64,000 nt of DNA from an uncultured Comamonas sp. (GTDB lineage: Bacteria; Pseudomonadota; Gammaproteobacteria; Burkholderiales; Burkholderiaceae_C). The position numbers and the translations under genes were made by a program. The stretch spans positions 18,274 to 82,273 of the forward strand of contig CABIIJ010000037.1 of assembly GCA_902175065.1 (NCBI GenBank), read 5' to 3'. The notes under the pieces were generated by a model. That model made no database searches. It was not told where the DNA came from and worked only from the letters and a program-made list of their open reading frames with translations. The stretch's first letter is position 1, and each line of letters starts with the position of its first letter. Positions 34,223 to 43,326 of the stretch are shown here, one piece after another.

Positions 34223-37200
34223 ATGTCCACCACCATTGGTATCAAAGTTGATGAAGCGCTGCGCGAGCGCATCCGCACGGCTGCCCAGAATCTTGGGCGC
34301 ACCCCGCACTGGCTGCTCAAGCAGGCCGTCGTCCAGTATGTCGATGCCCTGGAGCGCGGCCTGCCCAGCATCCGCCTGCTGGGCACCGATGCCATGCCGG
34401 GAGACGAGGGTGTCGAGGAGGAGCAACCCTCTGCCGGGCAAGAGGTGCAACCTTTCCTGCACTTCGCCCAGTCCATCCTGCCGCAGACACCGCTGCGGGC
34501 CGCCATTACCGCCGCCTGGCACCGGCCCGAGACCGAGTGCCTGCCCGCCCTGCTGCCCCTGGCGCGGGCCAGCGATGCCGAGCAGGCGGGCAAGATCCAC
34601 ACCCTGGCTGCCAAGCTGGTGCAGGGGCTGCGCGATGCCCCGGTGACCAGCGGCGTGGCTGCGCTGGTGCAGGAGTTCTCGCTCTCCAGCCAGGAGGGCG
34701 TGGCGCTGATGTGCCTGGCCGAAGCGCTGCTGCGCATCCCCGACAAGGCGACGCGCGATGCGCTGATCCGCGACAAGATCAGCCATGGCGACTGGAAGGC
34801 GCACGTCGGGCGCTCGCAGTCGATGTTCGTCAATGCCGCCGCCTGGGGGTTGGTGCTGACCGGCAAGCTGACCAGTACGAACAGTGAAAAAAATCTTTCG
34901 TCGGCGCTGACCCGCGTCATCGGCAAGGGCGGCGAGCCGCTCATCCGCCAGGGTGTGAACCACGCCATGAAGCTGATGGGCGAGCAGTTCGTCACCGGCC
35001 AGAACATTGCCGAGGCGCTGGCCAACAGCCGCAAGTTCGAGGCCCAGGGCTTCCGCTACAGCTACGACATGCTGGGCGAGGCCGCCACCACCGAGGCGGA
35101 CGCCCAGCGCTACCTGCGCGACTACGAGCAGGCCATCCACGCCATCGGCGCGGCCTCGGCCGGGCGGGGCATTTTCGAAGGGCCGGGCATCTCGATCAAG
35201 CTCTCGGCCCTGCACCCGCGCTACAGCCGCGCCCAGTACGACCGCGTGATGGGCGAGCTGCTGCCGCGCGTGCTGCATCTGGCCGAGCTGGCCAAGCAGT
35301 ACGACATCGGCATGAACATCGACGCCGAGGAAGCCGACCGCCTGGAGCTGTCCCTGGACCTGATGGAAGCGCTGTGCGCCGCGCCTTCGCTCAAGGGCTG
35401 GAGCGGCATCGGCTTCGTCGTGCAGGCCTACCAGAAGCGCTGCCCGCACGTCATCGACTACCTGATCGACCTGGCCCGCCGCAGCCGCCGCCGCCTGATG
35501 GTGCGGCTGGTCAAGGGCGCGTACTGGGACAGCGAGATCAAACGCGCCCAGCTCGACGGCCTGGCGGGTTACCCCGTCTACACCCGCAAGGTGTATACCG
35601 ATGTGAGCTACCTGGCCTGCGCCCGCAAGCTGCTGGAGGTGCCGGACGCCATCTACCCGCAGTTCGCCACGCACAACGCGCAGACCCTGGCCAGCATCTA
35701 CCAGCTGGCGACCAGCGTGGGCGGCAGCTATTACAGCGGCCAGTACGAATTCCAGTGCCTGCACGGCATGGGCGAGCCGCTGTACGCCCAGGTCACCGGT
35801 GCCATCGCCGACGGCAAGCTGGCCCGCCCCTGCCGCGTGTACGCCCCGGTGGGCAACCATGAAACCCTGCTGGCCTACCTGGTGCGCCGCCTGCTGGAGA
35901 ACGGTGCCAACACCTCGTTCGTGAACCGCATTGGCGACCCGGACGTGCCGGTGGCCGAGCTGGTGGCCGACCCGGTGGAGGAGGTCATGCAGATTGCCAG
36001 CCAGGATGGCCGCCTGGGCGCACCGCACCCGAAAATCCCGCTGCCCGCCAACCTGCTGGCCCAGGGGCCGCAAGGCCGGGCCAACTCGCGCGGGGTGAAT
36101 CTGGCGCACGAGCAGCAACTGGCCTCCCTGGCCGCCGCACTCTTGAACAGCACCACGCAGCACTGGCTGGCCGCCCCGGCGGACGTGCCCCTGCCCGCCG
36201 ACCCGGCGCAGGCCGAAGGCTGGGCGGCAATGCGCAATCCGGCCGAGCTGTCCGACACCGTGGGCTGGGTGCGCGAAGCCAGCGCTGCCGATGCCCAGGC
36301 GGCCGCCGAACGCGCCGCCCGTGCCGCGCCCATCTGGGCGGGCACCCCGCCCGCTGCCCGTGGCGACGTGCTGCAACGCGCGGCCGATCTGCTGGAGCAG
36401 CGCAGCCAGGTGCTGATGGGCCTGATCGTGCGCGAAGCGGGCAAGACGCTGCCCAACGCCGTGGCGGAAATCCGCGAGGCCGTGGACTTCCTGCGCTACT
36501 ACGGCGCCCTGGTGGCTGACCAGTTCGACAATGCCCGCGAACGCCCCCTGGGGGTGGTTCTGGCGATCAGCCCGTGGAACTTCCCGCTGGCCATCTTCTG
36601 CGGCCAGGTGGCCGCCGCCCTGGCCGCAGGCAACACCGTGCTGGCCAAGCCGGCCGAGCAGACGCCGCTGACCGCCGCCGCCATGGTCGCCATCCTGCAT
36701 GAAGCCGGGGTGCCGCGCGATGCGCTGCAATTCGTCCCCGGCCAGGGCGAAACCGTGGGCGCAACCCTGGTGGCACATCCGCAGGTGGCGGGGGTGATGT
36801 TCACCGGCTCCACCGAGGTGGCCCGCATCATTGCCAGGCAACTGGCCCGGCGCCTGTCGCCCGGCGGCCAGCCGATTCCGCTGATTGCCGAAACCGGCGG
36901 GCAGAACGCCATGATCGTCGACTCCTCCGCCCTGGCCGAGCAGGTGGTGGGCGACGTGCTGACCTCGGCCTTCGACTCGGCAGGCCAGCGCTGCTCGGCC
37001 CTGCGCCTGTTGTGCGTGCAGGAAGACGTGGCCGAGCGCCAGCTCACCATGCTGCGCGAAGCCCTGCAGGAATGGAGCCTGGGCAACCCCGACCGCCAGA
37101 GCACCGACGTCGGCCCCGTGATCGACGAAGAAGCCCGCGCCCAGATCGAGGCGCACATCCAGCAGATGCAGGAGGCGGGCCAGAAAGTCACCCGCGTGCA

Positions 37201-38206
37201 GCGTGCCGACGGCCCGCTGAACGGCCACTTCGTCGCCCCGGCCATCATCGAGATCGACAGCGCCCGGCGCCTGACCCGCGAGGTCTTCGGCCCGGTGCTG
37301 CACGTCATCCGCTTCCAGCGCGACCAGCTCGATGCCCTGGTGGACGACATCAACGCCACCGGCTACGGCCTGACCTTCGGCGTGCACAGCCGCATCGACG
37401 AAACCATCGACCGCCTGACCCGCCGCATCCAGGCCGGCAACGTGTACGTGAACCGCAACGTGGTCGGCGCCGTGGTCGGCGTGCAGCCCTTTGGCGGCAT
37501 GGGCCTGTCCGGCACCGGCCCCAAGGCGGGCGGGCCGCTGTACCTGTACCGCCTGGTGCAGGGCCAGCCCAACGTGGCCCTGGCTGCATTGCCCCGGGTG
37601 GAGCACGGCACTGCCGCGCCGCAACTGCTGGCCAGCCTGCAGACGGCGGTGATTGCCGGGGTGGAACAGTCGGGGCGCCTGTGCGCCGAGGCGCTGGCCG
37701 CCTCGCGCCTGGGCACCAGCCTGCTGCTCACCGGCCCGACCGGGGAGAGCAACCGCTACCGCCTGCTGCCGCGCGGCGCCGTCTGGGCCTTGCCGCGCAC
37801 GCCGCTGGGCCTGATGCACCAGGTGGCCGCCGCCCTGGCCACCGGCAACCCCTGCCATGTGGTGCTGCCCGCGCAGGACAACGGCTGCGCCGCCGCCTGG
37901 CACGCCCTGCGGGCGGCTGCCGGCGATGCCGGTACGGCCTGGCTGCACAGCGCCGACAGCGCCAGCCTGGAGGATGCCGCCGCCCCCCTGAGCGCCTTGC
38001 TGTTCGAGGGCGATGGCGATGCCCTGGTGACCATCACCACCCAGGTGGCGGCGCGTGCCGGCGCCATCGTGCGCATCGAGAGCCGCAGCAGCGAAGCGCT
38101 GCACGCCGGGCAAGGCTATGACCTGGCCGCCCTGCTGCATGAACAGTCCATCAGCACCAACACGGCAGCAGCGGGCGGCAATGCCCAGCTGATGACCATG
38201 GCCTGA
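34223..38206 (+). CDS. putA: Trifunctional PutA: proline dehydrogenase, P5C dehydrogenase and put repressor
   Basis: 1327 residues. The N-terminal ribbon-helix-helix DNA-binding domain is at residues 1-47 (STTIGIKVDEALRERIRTAA). The FAD-dependent proline dehydrogenase barrel follows (GISIKLSALHPRYSRAQYD, with MVRLVKGAYWD). Then comes the NAD-dependent glutamate-semialdehyde dehydrogenase (AISPWNFPLAIF, with catalytic Cys924 in SAGQRCSALR) and a C-terminal extension. It oxidises proline to glutamate at the membrane and represses put genes when soluble. The ATG at 34223 is preferred to an upstream GTT-context start at 34214. putP follows 31 nt later. Confidence 0.96.
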   Translation: MSTTIGIKVDEALRERIRTAAQNLGRTPHWLLKQAVVQYVDALERGLPSIRLLGTDAMPGDEGVEEEQPSAGQEVQPFLHFAQSILPQTPLRAAITAAWHRPETECLPALLPLARASDAEQAGKIHTLAAKLVQGLRDAPVTSGVAALVQEFSLSSQEGVALMCLAEALLRIPDKATRDALIRDKISHGDWKAHVGRSQSMFVNAAAWGLVLTGKLTSTNSEKNLSSALTRVIGKGGEPLIRQGVNHAMKLMGEQFVTGQNIAEALANSRKFEAQGFRYSYDMLGEAATTEADAQRYLRDYEQAIHAIGAASAGRGIFEGPGISIKLSALHPRYSRAQYDRVMGELLPRVLHLAELAKQYDIGMNIDAEEADRLELSLDLMEALCAAPSLKGWSGIGFVVQAYQKRCPHVIDYLIDLARRSRRRLMVRLVKGAYWDSEIKRAQLDGLAGYPVYTRKVYTDVSYLACARKLLEVPDAIYPQFATHNAQTLASIYQLATSVGGSYYSGQYEFQCLHGMGEPLYAQVTGAIADGKLARPCRVYAPVGNHETLLAYLVRRLLENGANTSFVNRIGDPDVPVAELVADPVEEVMQIASQDGRLGAPHPKIPLPANLLAQGPQGRANSRGVNLAHEQQLASLAAALLNSTTQHWLAAPADVPLPADPAQAEGWAAMRNPAELSDTVGWVREASAADAQAAAERAARAAPIWAGTPPAARGDVLQRAADLLEQRSQVLMGLIVREAGKTLPNAVAEIREAVDFLRYYGALVADQFDNARERPLGVVLAISPWNFPLAIFCGQVAAALAAGNTVLAKPAEQTPLTAAAMVAILHEAGVPRDALQFVPGQGETVGATLVAHPQVAGVMFTGSTEVARIIARQLARRLSPGGQPIPLIAETGGQNAMIVDSSALAEQVVGDVLTSAFDSAGQRCSALRLLCVQEDVAERQLTMLREALQEWSLGNPDRQSTDVGPVIDEEARAQIEAHIQQMQEAGQKVTRVQRADGPLNGHFVAPAIIEIDSARRLTREVFGPVLHVIRFQRDQLDALVDDINATGYGLTFGVHSRIDETIDRLTRRIQAGNVYVNRNVVGAVVGVQPFGGMGLSGTGPKAGGPLYLYRLVQGQPNVALAALPRVEHGTAAPQLLASLQTAVIAGVEQSGRLCAEALAASRLGTSLLLTGPTGESNRYRLLPRGAVWALPRTPLGLMHQVAAALATGNPCHVVLPAQDNGCAAAWHALRAAAGDAGTAWLHSADSASLEDAAAPLSALLFEGDGDALVTITTQVAARAGAIVRIESRSSEALHAGQGYDLAALLHEQSISTNTAAAGGNAQLMTMA

Positions 38207-38237
38207 ACCCCATCCCAAGCAAAGGAAAAAGACAACC

Positions 38238-39719
38238 GTGTCCGGTAATTTCTACACCTACATCGCCTTGGCGCTGTATTTCGGCCTCATGCTGTTGATC
38301 GGCTATCTGGCGTTTCTCAAAACCAGCGACCACGAGGGCTACATGCTGGCCGGGCGAGGCCTGCCGCCCTGGGTGGCGGCACTCAGTGCGGGCGCTTCGG
38401 ACATGTCGGGCTGGCTCATCATGGGCCTGCCCGGGGCCATCTACACCACCGGCCTGATCGAAGGCTGGATCGCCGTGGGCCTGTTCATCGGCGCCTACCT
38501 GAACTGGCGGCTGGTGGCGCCCCGGCTGCGGGCCTACACCGAAGTGTCCAAAAACTCCATCACGCTGCCCAGCTTCTTCGAGAACCGCCTGCGCGACAAC
38601 ACGCGCCTGCTGCGCAGCGTCTCCAGCATCATCATCCTGGTGTTCTTCACGCTGTATTGCTCCTCGGGCATGGTGGCGGGCGGCAAGTTCTTTGAAAGCG
38701 CCTTCGGCGGCGACTACATGACGGGCCTGCTGCTGGTGACGGCAGTGACGCTGGTCTACACGCTGTTCGGCGGCTTTCTGGGCGCTTCGCTGACCGACGT
38801 GGTGCAGGGCCTGATGATGGTGGTGGCGCTGATCGTGGTGCCTGCCGTGGCGATTTTCGCCGTGGGCGGCATGGGGGAGACCGCCAGCCTCGTCTCCACG
38901 GTGGGCGCGGGCAATCTGTCGCTGATCGGCGCGGGCAAGATGACGGCGGGCGCGGCGGCGCTGGTCATCATTTCGGGCCTGGCCTGGGGGCTGGGCTACT
39001 TCGGCCAGCCGCACATCGTCGTGCGCTTCATGGCCCTGCGCACGCCGCAAGAGGCCGCCAGCGCCCGCCGCATCGGCGCAAGCTGGCAGTTCCTGTCGCT
39101 GGGCGGCGCGGTGTGCAGCGGCTTGATCGGCATTGCTTATTTCAGCAAGTTCGGCAATGCCCCGGCCGATGCCGAAACCGTGGTGCTGCTGCTGTCGCAG
39201 GTGCTGCTGCATCCGCTGGTCGCGGGCTTTGTGCTGGCCGCCGTGCTGGCCGCCATCATGAGCACGCTGTCCAGCCAGTTGCTGGTGTGTTCTTCTGCCC
39301 TGGTGGAAGACATGTACCTTGCTGCACGCAAGACGGCGCCCAGCCAGCGCACGCTGATGCTGCTGGGCCGCGCCGGGGTGCTGGCCGTGACCGTGGTCGC
39401 GGCGGTGCTGGCGGCCAACCCCAGCGACACCATCCTGGGCCTGGTGGCCTTTGCCTGGGCCGGGTTCGGCGCATCCTTCGGCCCGCTGGTGCTGCTCAGC
39501 CTGTACTGGCGCAAGCTGACCAACGTGGGTGCGTTGGCCGGCATGGTGGCCGGCTCCGTCATGGTGTTCGTGTGGAAGCGCCTGGATACCGGCATTTACG
39601 AGCTGCTGCCCGCCTTCATCGTCAGCATGGTGGTGATGGTGCTGGTCAGCCTTGTCACCTACAAGCGCAACGAGGAGATCGAACGGGAGTTCGAGCAGAC
39701 CTGCAAGGCCGTGGCCTGA
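38238..39719 (+). CDS. putP: Sodium/proline symporter
   Basis: 493-residue SSS-family inner-membrane transporter with about 13 hydrophobic segments. Substrate- and sodium-binding region sequence LSAGASDMSGWLIMGLPGA is PutP-like, and GYFGQPHIVVRFMA is the SSS signature region. It starts at a GTG after AAAGGAAAA, 31 nt after putA, so probably an operon. An intrinsic terminator follows. Confidence 0.94.
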   Translation: MSGNFYTYIALALYFGLMLLIGYLAFLKTSDHEGYMLAGRGLPPWVAALSAGASDMSGWLIMGLPGAIYTTGLIEGWIAVGLFIGAYLNWRLVAPRLRAYTEVSKNSITLPSFFENRLRDNTRLLRSVSSIIILVFFTLYCSSGMVAGGKFFESAFGGDYMTGLLLVTAVTLVYTLFGGFLGASLTDVVQGLMMVVALIVVPAVAIFAVGGMGETASLVSTVGAGNLSLIGAGKMTAGAAALVIISGLAWGLGYFGQPHIVVRFMALRTPQEAASARRIGASWQFLSLGGAVCSGLIGIAYFSKFGNAPADAETVVLLLSQVLLHPLVAGFVLAAVLAAIMSTLSSQLLVCSSALVEDMYLAARKTAPSQRTLMLLGRAGVLAVTVVAAVLAANPSDTILGLVAFAWAGFGASFGPLVLLSLYWRKLTNVGALAGMVAGSVMVFVWKRLDTGIYELLPAFIVSMVVMVLVSLVTYKRNEEIEREFEQTCKAVA

Positions 39720-39742
39720 GCGCTGGACGCTGGATGAAAGGC

Positions 39743-39774
39743 AATGCCCAGGGCTTCGGCCCTGGGCATTTTTT
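39743..39774 (+). terminator. Rho-independent terminator after putP
   Basis: AATGCCCAGGG pairs with CCCTGGGCATT around a CTTCGG tetraloop-type turn and is followed by T residues. It closes the putAP unit. Confidence 0.93.
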
Positions 39775-39873
39775 CAAGTTCGGGTGCCTTGTGCCGATAG
39801 GGATAGGTAAACCAAGCGCCTGCCTTCCTGCTGCCCGGTTCCCCCGGTCTCCCGGTCTCATGACCCACTATCC

Positions 39874-41322
39874 ATGACCAGCCTGCTCATCACTCCATCT
39901 GTCCTTGCCCCCGCCCTGGCCTCTGCCGCCGTGACTGCGCGTGCGCAAGCTGCCGGCGAAAGAAACACCGCTGCGCCGCAGCCTGCGACACCTTCGACGG
40001 TGCTGGAGATCTCCAGCGTCAAAGCCATGCCGGTGTACACCATGCCGACCTCCAGCGGGCCGGCTTGGGCGACCGAATCCCGGGACGCCATCAGCGCCCG
40101 CATGGAGAGCAACCGCAGCCTGGGCAGTCTGGGCGGCCAGTGGGGCAAGCTCGGCGGGATGTTGCTCGCGCACGTGTCCGGCGGCGGTGCCAGCTACCGC
40201 CAGACCCTGTTGTCGCGCCCGGATGCCACGCGCGACCTGGATATCCAGATGGAAGGCGTGCGCTTTGGCGCGGCCACGGCCAGCCTGGAGATCACCACCC
40301 GCTCGGGCCAGAAGGTGCAACTGCTCATTGCCGTCAACAGCAGCCCCCAGGGCAATCCGGGGCTGCATGTGCAGATTGAGAGCAGCGGCCCCCTGAGCGA
40401 TGCCGAGCGCAAGGCGCTGGCGTCGCTGTCCGAAGGGCTGGACCGTGCCCTGTCCGGCCTGGGCCAGGAAGGCAACCCGAAGATCGACCTGTCCGGCCTG
40501 ATGGACTACGACCGCAAGGCATTCGCCAGCCTCGATCTTTCCGTCGGCGTGCCCGAAGGCAGCAACACCCGCCTGCAAGCGCTGCACCTGCGCCTGGACG
40601 ACAAGCGCCAGTCGCTGGAACTGAAAACCGCTACGGGCGGGAATGTCGCCATCCATCTGAACCCGGCCACCACCCTGGTCAGCGCCAACCCCGCGCAAAG
40701 GCAGGACGCCCTGAACCAGCACCTGCAAAACATCAATGCCGCCGCCCAGCGCAGCCGGGCGGATGCCGACCTGGTGGCGCTGTTCACCAGCAGTTTCACG
40801 CAGATGCACGGGATGCCTGCTTCCGCCGTGGTGCAGACGCTGATGCCCGCTGCCCTGGGCCAGCAGGTTGCCCCCTTGCTCAGTGGCCTGGCCGATTTCG
40901 AGGCCAGCTTCAGCGGCGACTTCCAGCGCGCCAACCGCTGGGGCGTACTGACGGAGCAAGGCCATACCGACTACCGCATCGGCCAGCGCACCGACAGCCG
41001 CTACCGCGCCGACACCGGCAGCCTGGCGCTGGAGCAGACCGTCCACACCGCGCTGGACGGCCACATCGCCAAAGCCCTGCTGCCCGAGGGCGCGTTGGAC
41101 ATGCCCAATGGCAATTACGAACTGCACACGCTCCAGGACCGGCAGACCACCCGTACCCGTATTGCCGCCGAGGACGATGTGCTCACCCAGGCCGTGCAAA
41201 TGCACGATGCGCAGCAGTCGCTGACGGTGCAGAGATTTGTTGAAAACCGCCTGCAGGAACAGTACCAGCGCCCGCACCGGGAGCAGTGGGTGAAGCAGCT
41301 GCTGGATACGGCCAGGAACTGA
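39874..41322 (+). CDS. Uncharacterised 482-residue protein
   Basis: No family recognised. The alanine-rich N-terminus (SVLAPALASAAVTARAQAAG) could be a weak signal sequence, but no clear cleavage site is seen. Residues 80-165 look like a soluble beta-rich domain (ATASLEITTRSGQKVQLLIA, HVQIESSGPLSDAERKALAS). The second half is polar and helical, rich in Gln and Asp, ending EQYQRPHREQWVKQLLDTARN without membrane segments. It stands alone between putP and the oppositely oriented oxidase operon. Codon use looks native. Function unknown. Confidence 0.75.
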   Translation: MTSLLITPSVLAPALASAAVTARAQAAGERNTAAPQPATPSTVLEISSVKAMPVYTMPTSSGPAWATESRDAISARMESNRSLGSLGGQWGKLGGMLLAHVSGGGASYRQTLLSRPDATRDLDIQMEGVRFGAATASLEITTRSGQKVQLLIAVNSSPQGNPGLHVQIESSGPLSDAERKALASLSEGLDRALSGLGQEGNPKIDLSGLMDYDRKAFASLDLSVGVPEGSNTRLQALHLRLDDKRQSLELKTATGGNVAIHLNPATTLVSANPAQRQDALNQHLQNINAAAQRSRADADLVALFTSSFTQMHGMPASAVVQTLMPAALGQQVAPLLSGLADFEASFSGDFQRANRWGVLTEQGHTDYRIGQRTDSRYRADTGSLALEQTVHTALDGHIAKALLPEGALDMPNGNYELHTLQDRQTTRTRIAAEDDVLTQAVQMHDAQQSLTVQRFVENRLQEQYQRPHREQWVKQLLDTARN

Positions 41323-41344
41323 ATATCTAACGCACCGAACGCAT

Positions 41345-42004
41345 CTAACGCGCCTGGCCCAGCGCCCGGGCTTCGCGTCGGGTCATGTCCCAGGCCACGC
41401 GGGCCAGCCAGGCCACGGCCAGGGCGCTGCTGATGCCGACCAGCCACTGGCCCAGGCGGATCTGGTCGTCCTGCAGATAGGCGTTGCACAGGCGCAAGGG
41501 GCTGTCGATGTAGAGCAGCCCGACGATGGCCGTCATGCCCAGGAGGTTGCCCAGAAAAAAAAATTGCAGCACCGCCCCGGCAGGCCGCCAGGACAGGGCC
41601 AGCCCCGCCCCGGCCAGCAGCAGGGCGCTGCATTTGGCCGCTTCCACTTCCGGGCGCAGCAGGGCCAGGTCGAGCACGCGCGGCACCATCAGCACGGCCA
41701 GTACGGTGGCGCACAGCACCAGCCCGGCGATGCCGTGCTGGTTCCAGCGGGCCAGCCCGGCGCGTGCCCGTGGCATGGCCAGCACCAGGGCTTGCGCCAG
41801 GGCCGCACCGGCGGCCAGCAGCAGGGGAAATTGCAGCACCATGTGCCGCCACATGCTGGCTTCCAGCCAGGGGCGCAGCCCCAGGGCCAGGAGCAGGCAG
41901 AGGCTGCCCAGGCCGAGGAGGATGGCCGCTTTTTTTGATGAAAACAGGCTCAACCCCTTATACAGCAAGTGCTGCAAGCTATGAAAAACAGCAATCGGCT
42001 TCAT
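41345..42004 (-). CDS. Membrane protein of the variant cbb3 oxidase operon
   Basis: 219 residues with about six hydrophobic segments (AAILLGLGSLCLLLALGL, MVLQFPLLLAAGAALAQALV, LVLCATVLAVLMVP and others). The motif MWRHMVLQFPLL recurs, as I recall, in small membrane proteins beside SCO and oxidase genes, so an oxidase-assembly role is a guess. Its start overlaps the SCO stop by 4 nt. The first about 20 residues (VFHSLQHLLYKGLSLFSS) are encoded by a copy of the family 2 repeat, so the true start may be later. Confidence 0.7.
   Translation of the reverse strand: MKPIAVFHSLQHLLYKGLSLFSSKKAAILLGLGSLCLLLALGLRPWLEASMWRHMVLQFPLLLAAGAALAQALVLAMPRARAGLARWNQHGIAGLVLCATVLAVLMVPRVLDLALLRPEVEAAKCSALLLAGAGLALSWRPAGAVLQFFFLGNLLGMTAIVGLLYIDSPLRLCNAYLQDDQIRLGQWLVGISSALAVAWLARVAWDMTRREARALGQAR
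41938..41988 (-). repeat. Family 2 short repeat, copy 3, at the 5' end of the membrane-protein gene
   Basis: On the minus strand it reads TTTTTCATAGCTTGCAGCAC, then TTGCTGTATAAGG, then GGTTGAGCCTGTTTTCAT. This matches the intergenic copy at 11861-11906 over most of its length and is read in the same frame as the copy in fecR2 (FHSLQHLLY versus FDSYQRLLY). Confidence 0.6.
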
Positions 42005-42666
42005 GCGGCCCCCGGCTGCGCCGTGGCCGCTGGCGCTGGCGGTGCGGCGGGCTGCTGCGCCAGGTGGCGGGCGTAGTTCAGCGCCAGTTCCTGCTCGGCC
42101 AGGTCGAAGATGCGCACCATGCGCCCCTGGGTATCGAAGATGAGCAGGGCGGCGTTGTGCTCATAGTCGCCCATGCCGTCGGGGATGACGACCACGCCCA
42201 GGCTGCGCAGCAGCGCGGCCTGCTGCTGGCGGTCGGCCACGCGGGCAAAGCGCCAGCGCCGGGCCTCGGCCCCCATGGTCTGGGCGTAGCGGGCGAGGAT
42301 GGCCGGGTTGTCGTAGGCGCCGTCAAAGCTGATGGACAGCAGTTGCACGCCAGCGTCACCTTGCTGCTGTAATTGCGCCTGCATCTCGCCGAAGCTGCCG
42401 CCCAGGCTCAGGCACACGGTTTTGCAGCGGGTGTAGAAGAAGTCGGCAATGGTGACCTGGCCGCTGGCGGCCAGCAGGTCGGGCAGGGCCGTGGGGGCGA
42501 TGCCGGGGCCGTCCACCACGACGGCGGGTAGGGGCAGGGGGCGCAGCGCTACTTCCAGGCGGCGGGCGCCTTCGTCCGTCCAGACCTGGAAGTCGTGCGT
42601 CAGCCACGCGACGGCGCCGTAGCCGCCCAGCAGCAGGGCCAGACTCAACAACGCGGTGCGCAACAT
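42001..42666 (-). CDS. SCO1/SenC family copper chaperone
   Basis: 221-residue membrane-anchored thioredoxin-fold protein. It has an N-terminal hydrophobic anchor (residues 1-21), the copper-binding CxxxC (Cys81, Cys85 in YTRCKTVC) and the distal His170 (YEHNAALLIF). Such proteins deliver copper or reduce thiols for haem-copper oxidases, which fits the ccoNO genes upstream. It ends with an Ala/Pro-rich tail and overlaps the following gene by ATGA. Confidence 0.9.
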   Translation of the reverse strand: MLRTALLSLALLLGGYGAVAWLTHDFQVWTDEGARRLEVALRPLPLPAVVVDGPGIAPTALPDLLAASGQVTIADFFYTRCKTVCLSLGGSFGEMQAQLQQQGDAGVQLLSISFDGAYDNPAILARYAQTMGAEARRWRFARVADRQQQAALLRSLGVVVIPDGMGDYEHNAALLIFDTQGRMVRIFDLAEQELALNYARHLAQQPAAPPAPAATAQPGAA

Positions 42667-42678
42667 GGCAGAAACCTG

Positions 42679-42706
42679 TTTTTGATAGCTGTTGCCGCTA
42701 TTTCAG
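42679..42706 (+). repeat. Remnant of a family 1 repeat arm
   Basis: TTTTTGATAGCTGTTGCCGC followed by TATTTCAG matches one arm of the family 1 palindrome with an internal shortening. It fills the gap between the cytochrome c and SCO genes and overlaps the cytochrome stop codon (42698-42700, minus strand). Confidence 0.45.
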
Positions 42707-43306
42707 CAAGGCTTTCAATGCCTCACCGCCTTCAAATGGCGCTGTACGTGCGCTGCCAGCTTCTCTTTCGGTAGCAACGAGGTCGGTGGCAATCGCCTCG
42801 GCCTGATTGCCCCAGGTGCTGCGGATGTGGGTGAGCACGGCGGCGATCTCGGCGTCGGACAGTTGCGGGAAGGGCGGCATCATGCCCGCATAGGTCTGGC
42901 CCTTGACCGCGATCTCGCCGACGATGCCGTGCAGCAGGATGTTGGCCAGCACCTTCGGTTCGCCCACCACCCATTCGGAGCCGGCCAGCGGCGGGAAGAC
43001 GCCGGGCAGCCCTTCGCCGTTGGCCTGGTGGCAGGCGGCGCAGTTGGCGGCAAAGACGGCGGCGCCATCGATCGCCCCGCCTGCGCCGCCCGCTGCGGCC
43101 TGGGTGCCGGGGCGCAGGTCGGCCAGGGAGCGCATGTCGCCCAGGTCGGTGCGTTCGATGGGCGGATTGACCAGCAGGTAGACGATGCCGAAAAGCACCA
43201 TCCCCACGGCGATCAGGGCGACCAGCCAGGGCATGGGGCGGATGGATTCTTCCGGGTCGGCGTGCTCGCGCAGTTCCTGCGGCTGGATTTTGAGTTTGTC
43301 AGGCAT
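42698..43306 (-). CDS. Membrane-anchored monohaem cytochrome c of the variant cbb3 operon
   Basis: 202 residues with one N-terminal membrane segment (about 27-47) and a single CxxCH (Cys89, Cys92, His93 in NCAACHQ). MPPFPQLSDAEIAAVLTHIR is a typical class I cytochrome end. It takes the place of the dihaem CcoP subunit in this operon and is probably the electron entry to the oxidase. The ATG at 43306 follows GGAGGAAA. An upstream in-frame start at 43330 overlaps nothing but lacks a site. Confidence 0.87.
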   Translation of the reverse strand: MPDKLKIQPQELREHADPEESIRPMPWLVALIAVGMVLFGIVYLLVNPPIERTDLGDMRSLADLRPGTQAAAGGAGGAIDGAAVFAANCAACHQANGEGLPGVFPPLAGSEWVVGEPKVLANILLHGIVGEIAVKGQTYAGMMPPFPQLSDAEIAAVLTHIRSTWGNQAEAIATDLVATEREAGSARTAPFEGGEALKALLK

Positions 43307-43326
43307 GGTGGTTTCCTCCGGCGGCG

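Noticed and set aside
33968..38218. Very long open frame on the minus strand opposite putA (about 1400 codons), and similar long antisense frames opposite cysDN, receptor 3 and the PepSY gene
   Set aside because: Products are low-complexity His/Gln/Gly/Arg-rich with no domain, which is expected from reading the complement of GC-rich genes. The plus-strand genes are clear homologues.
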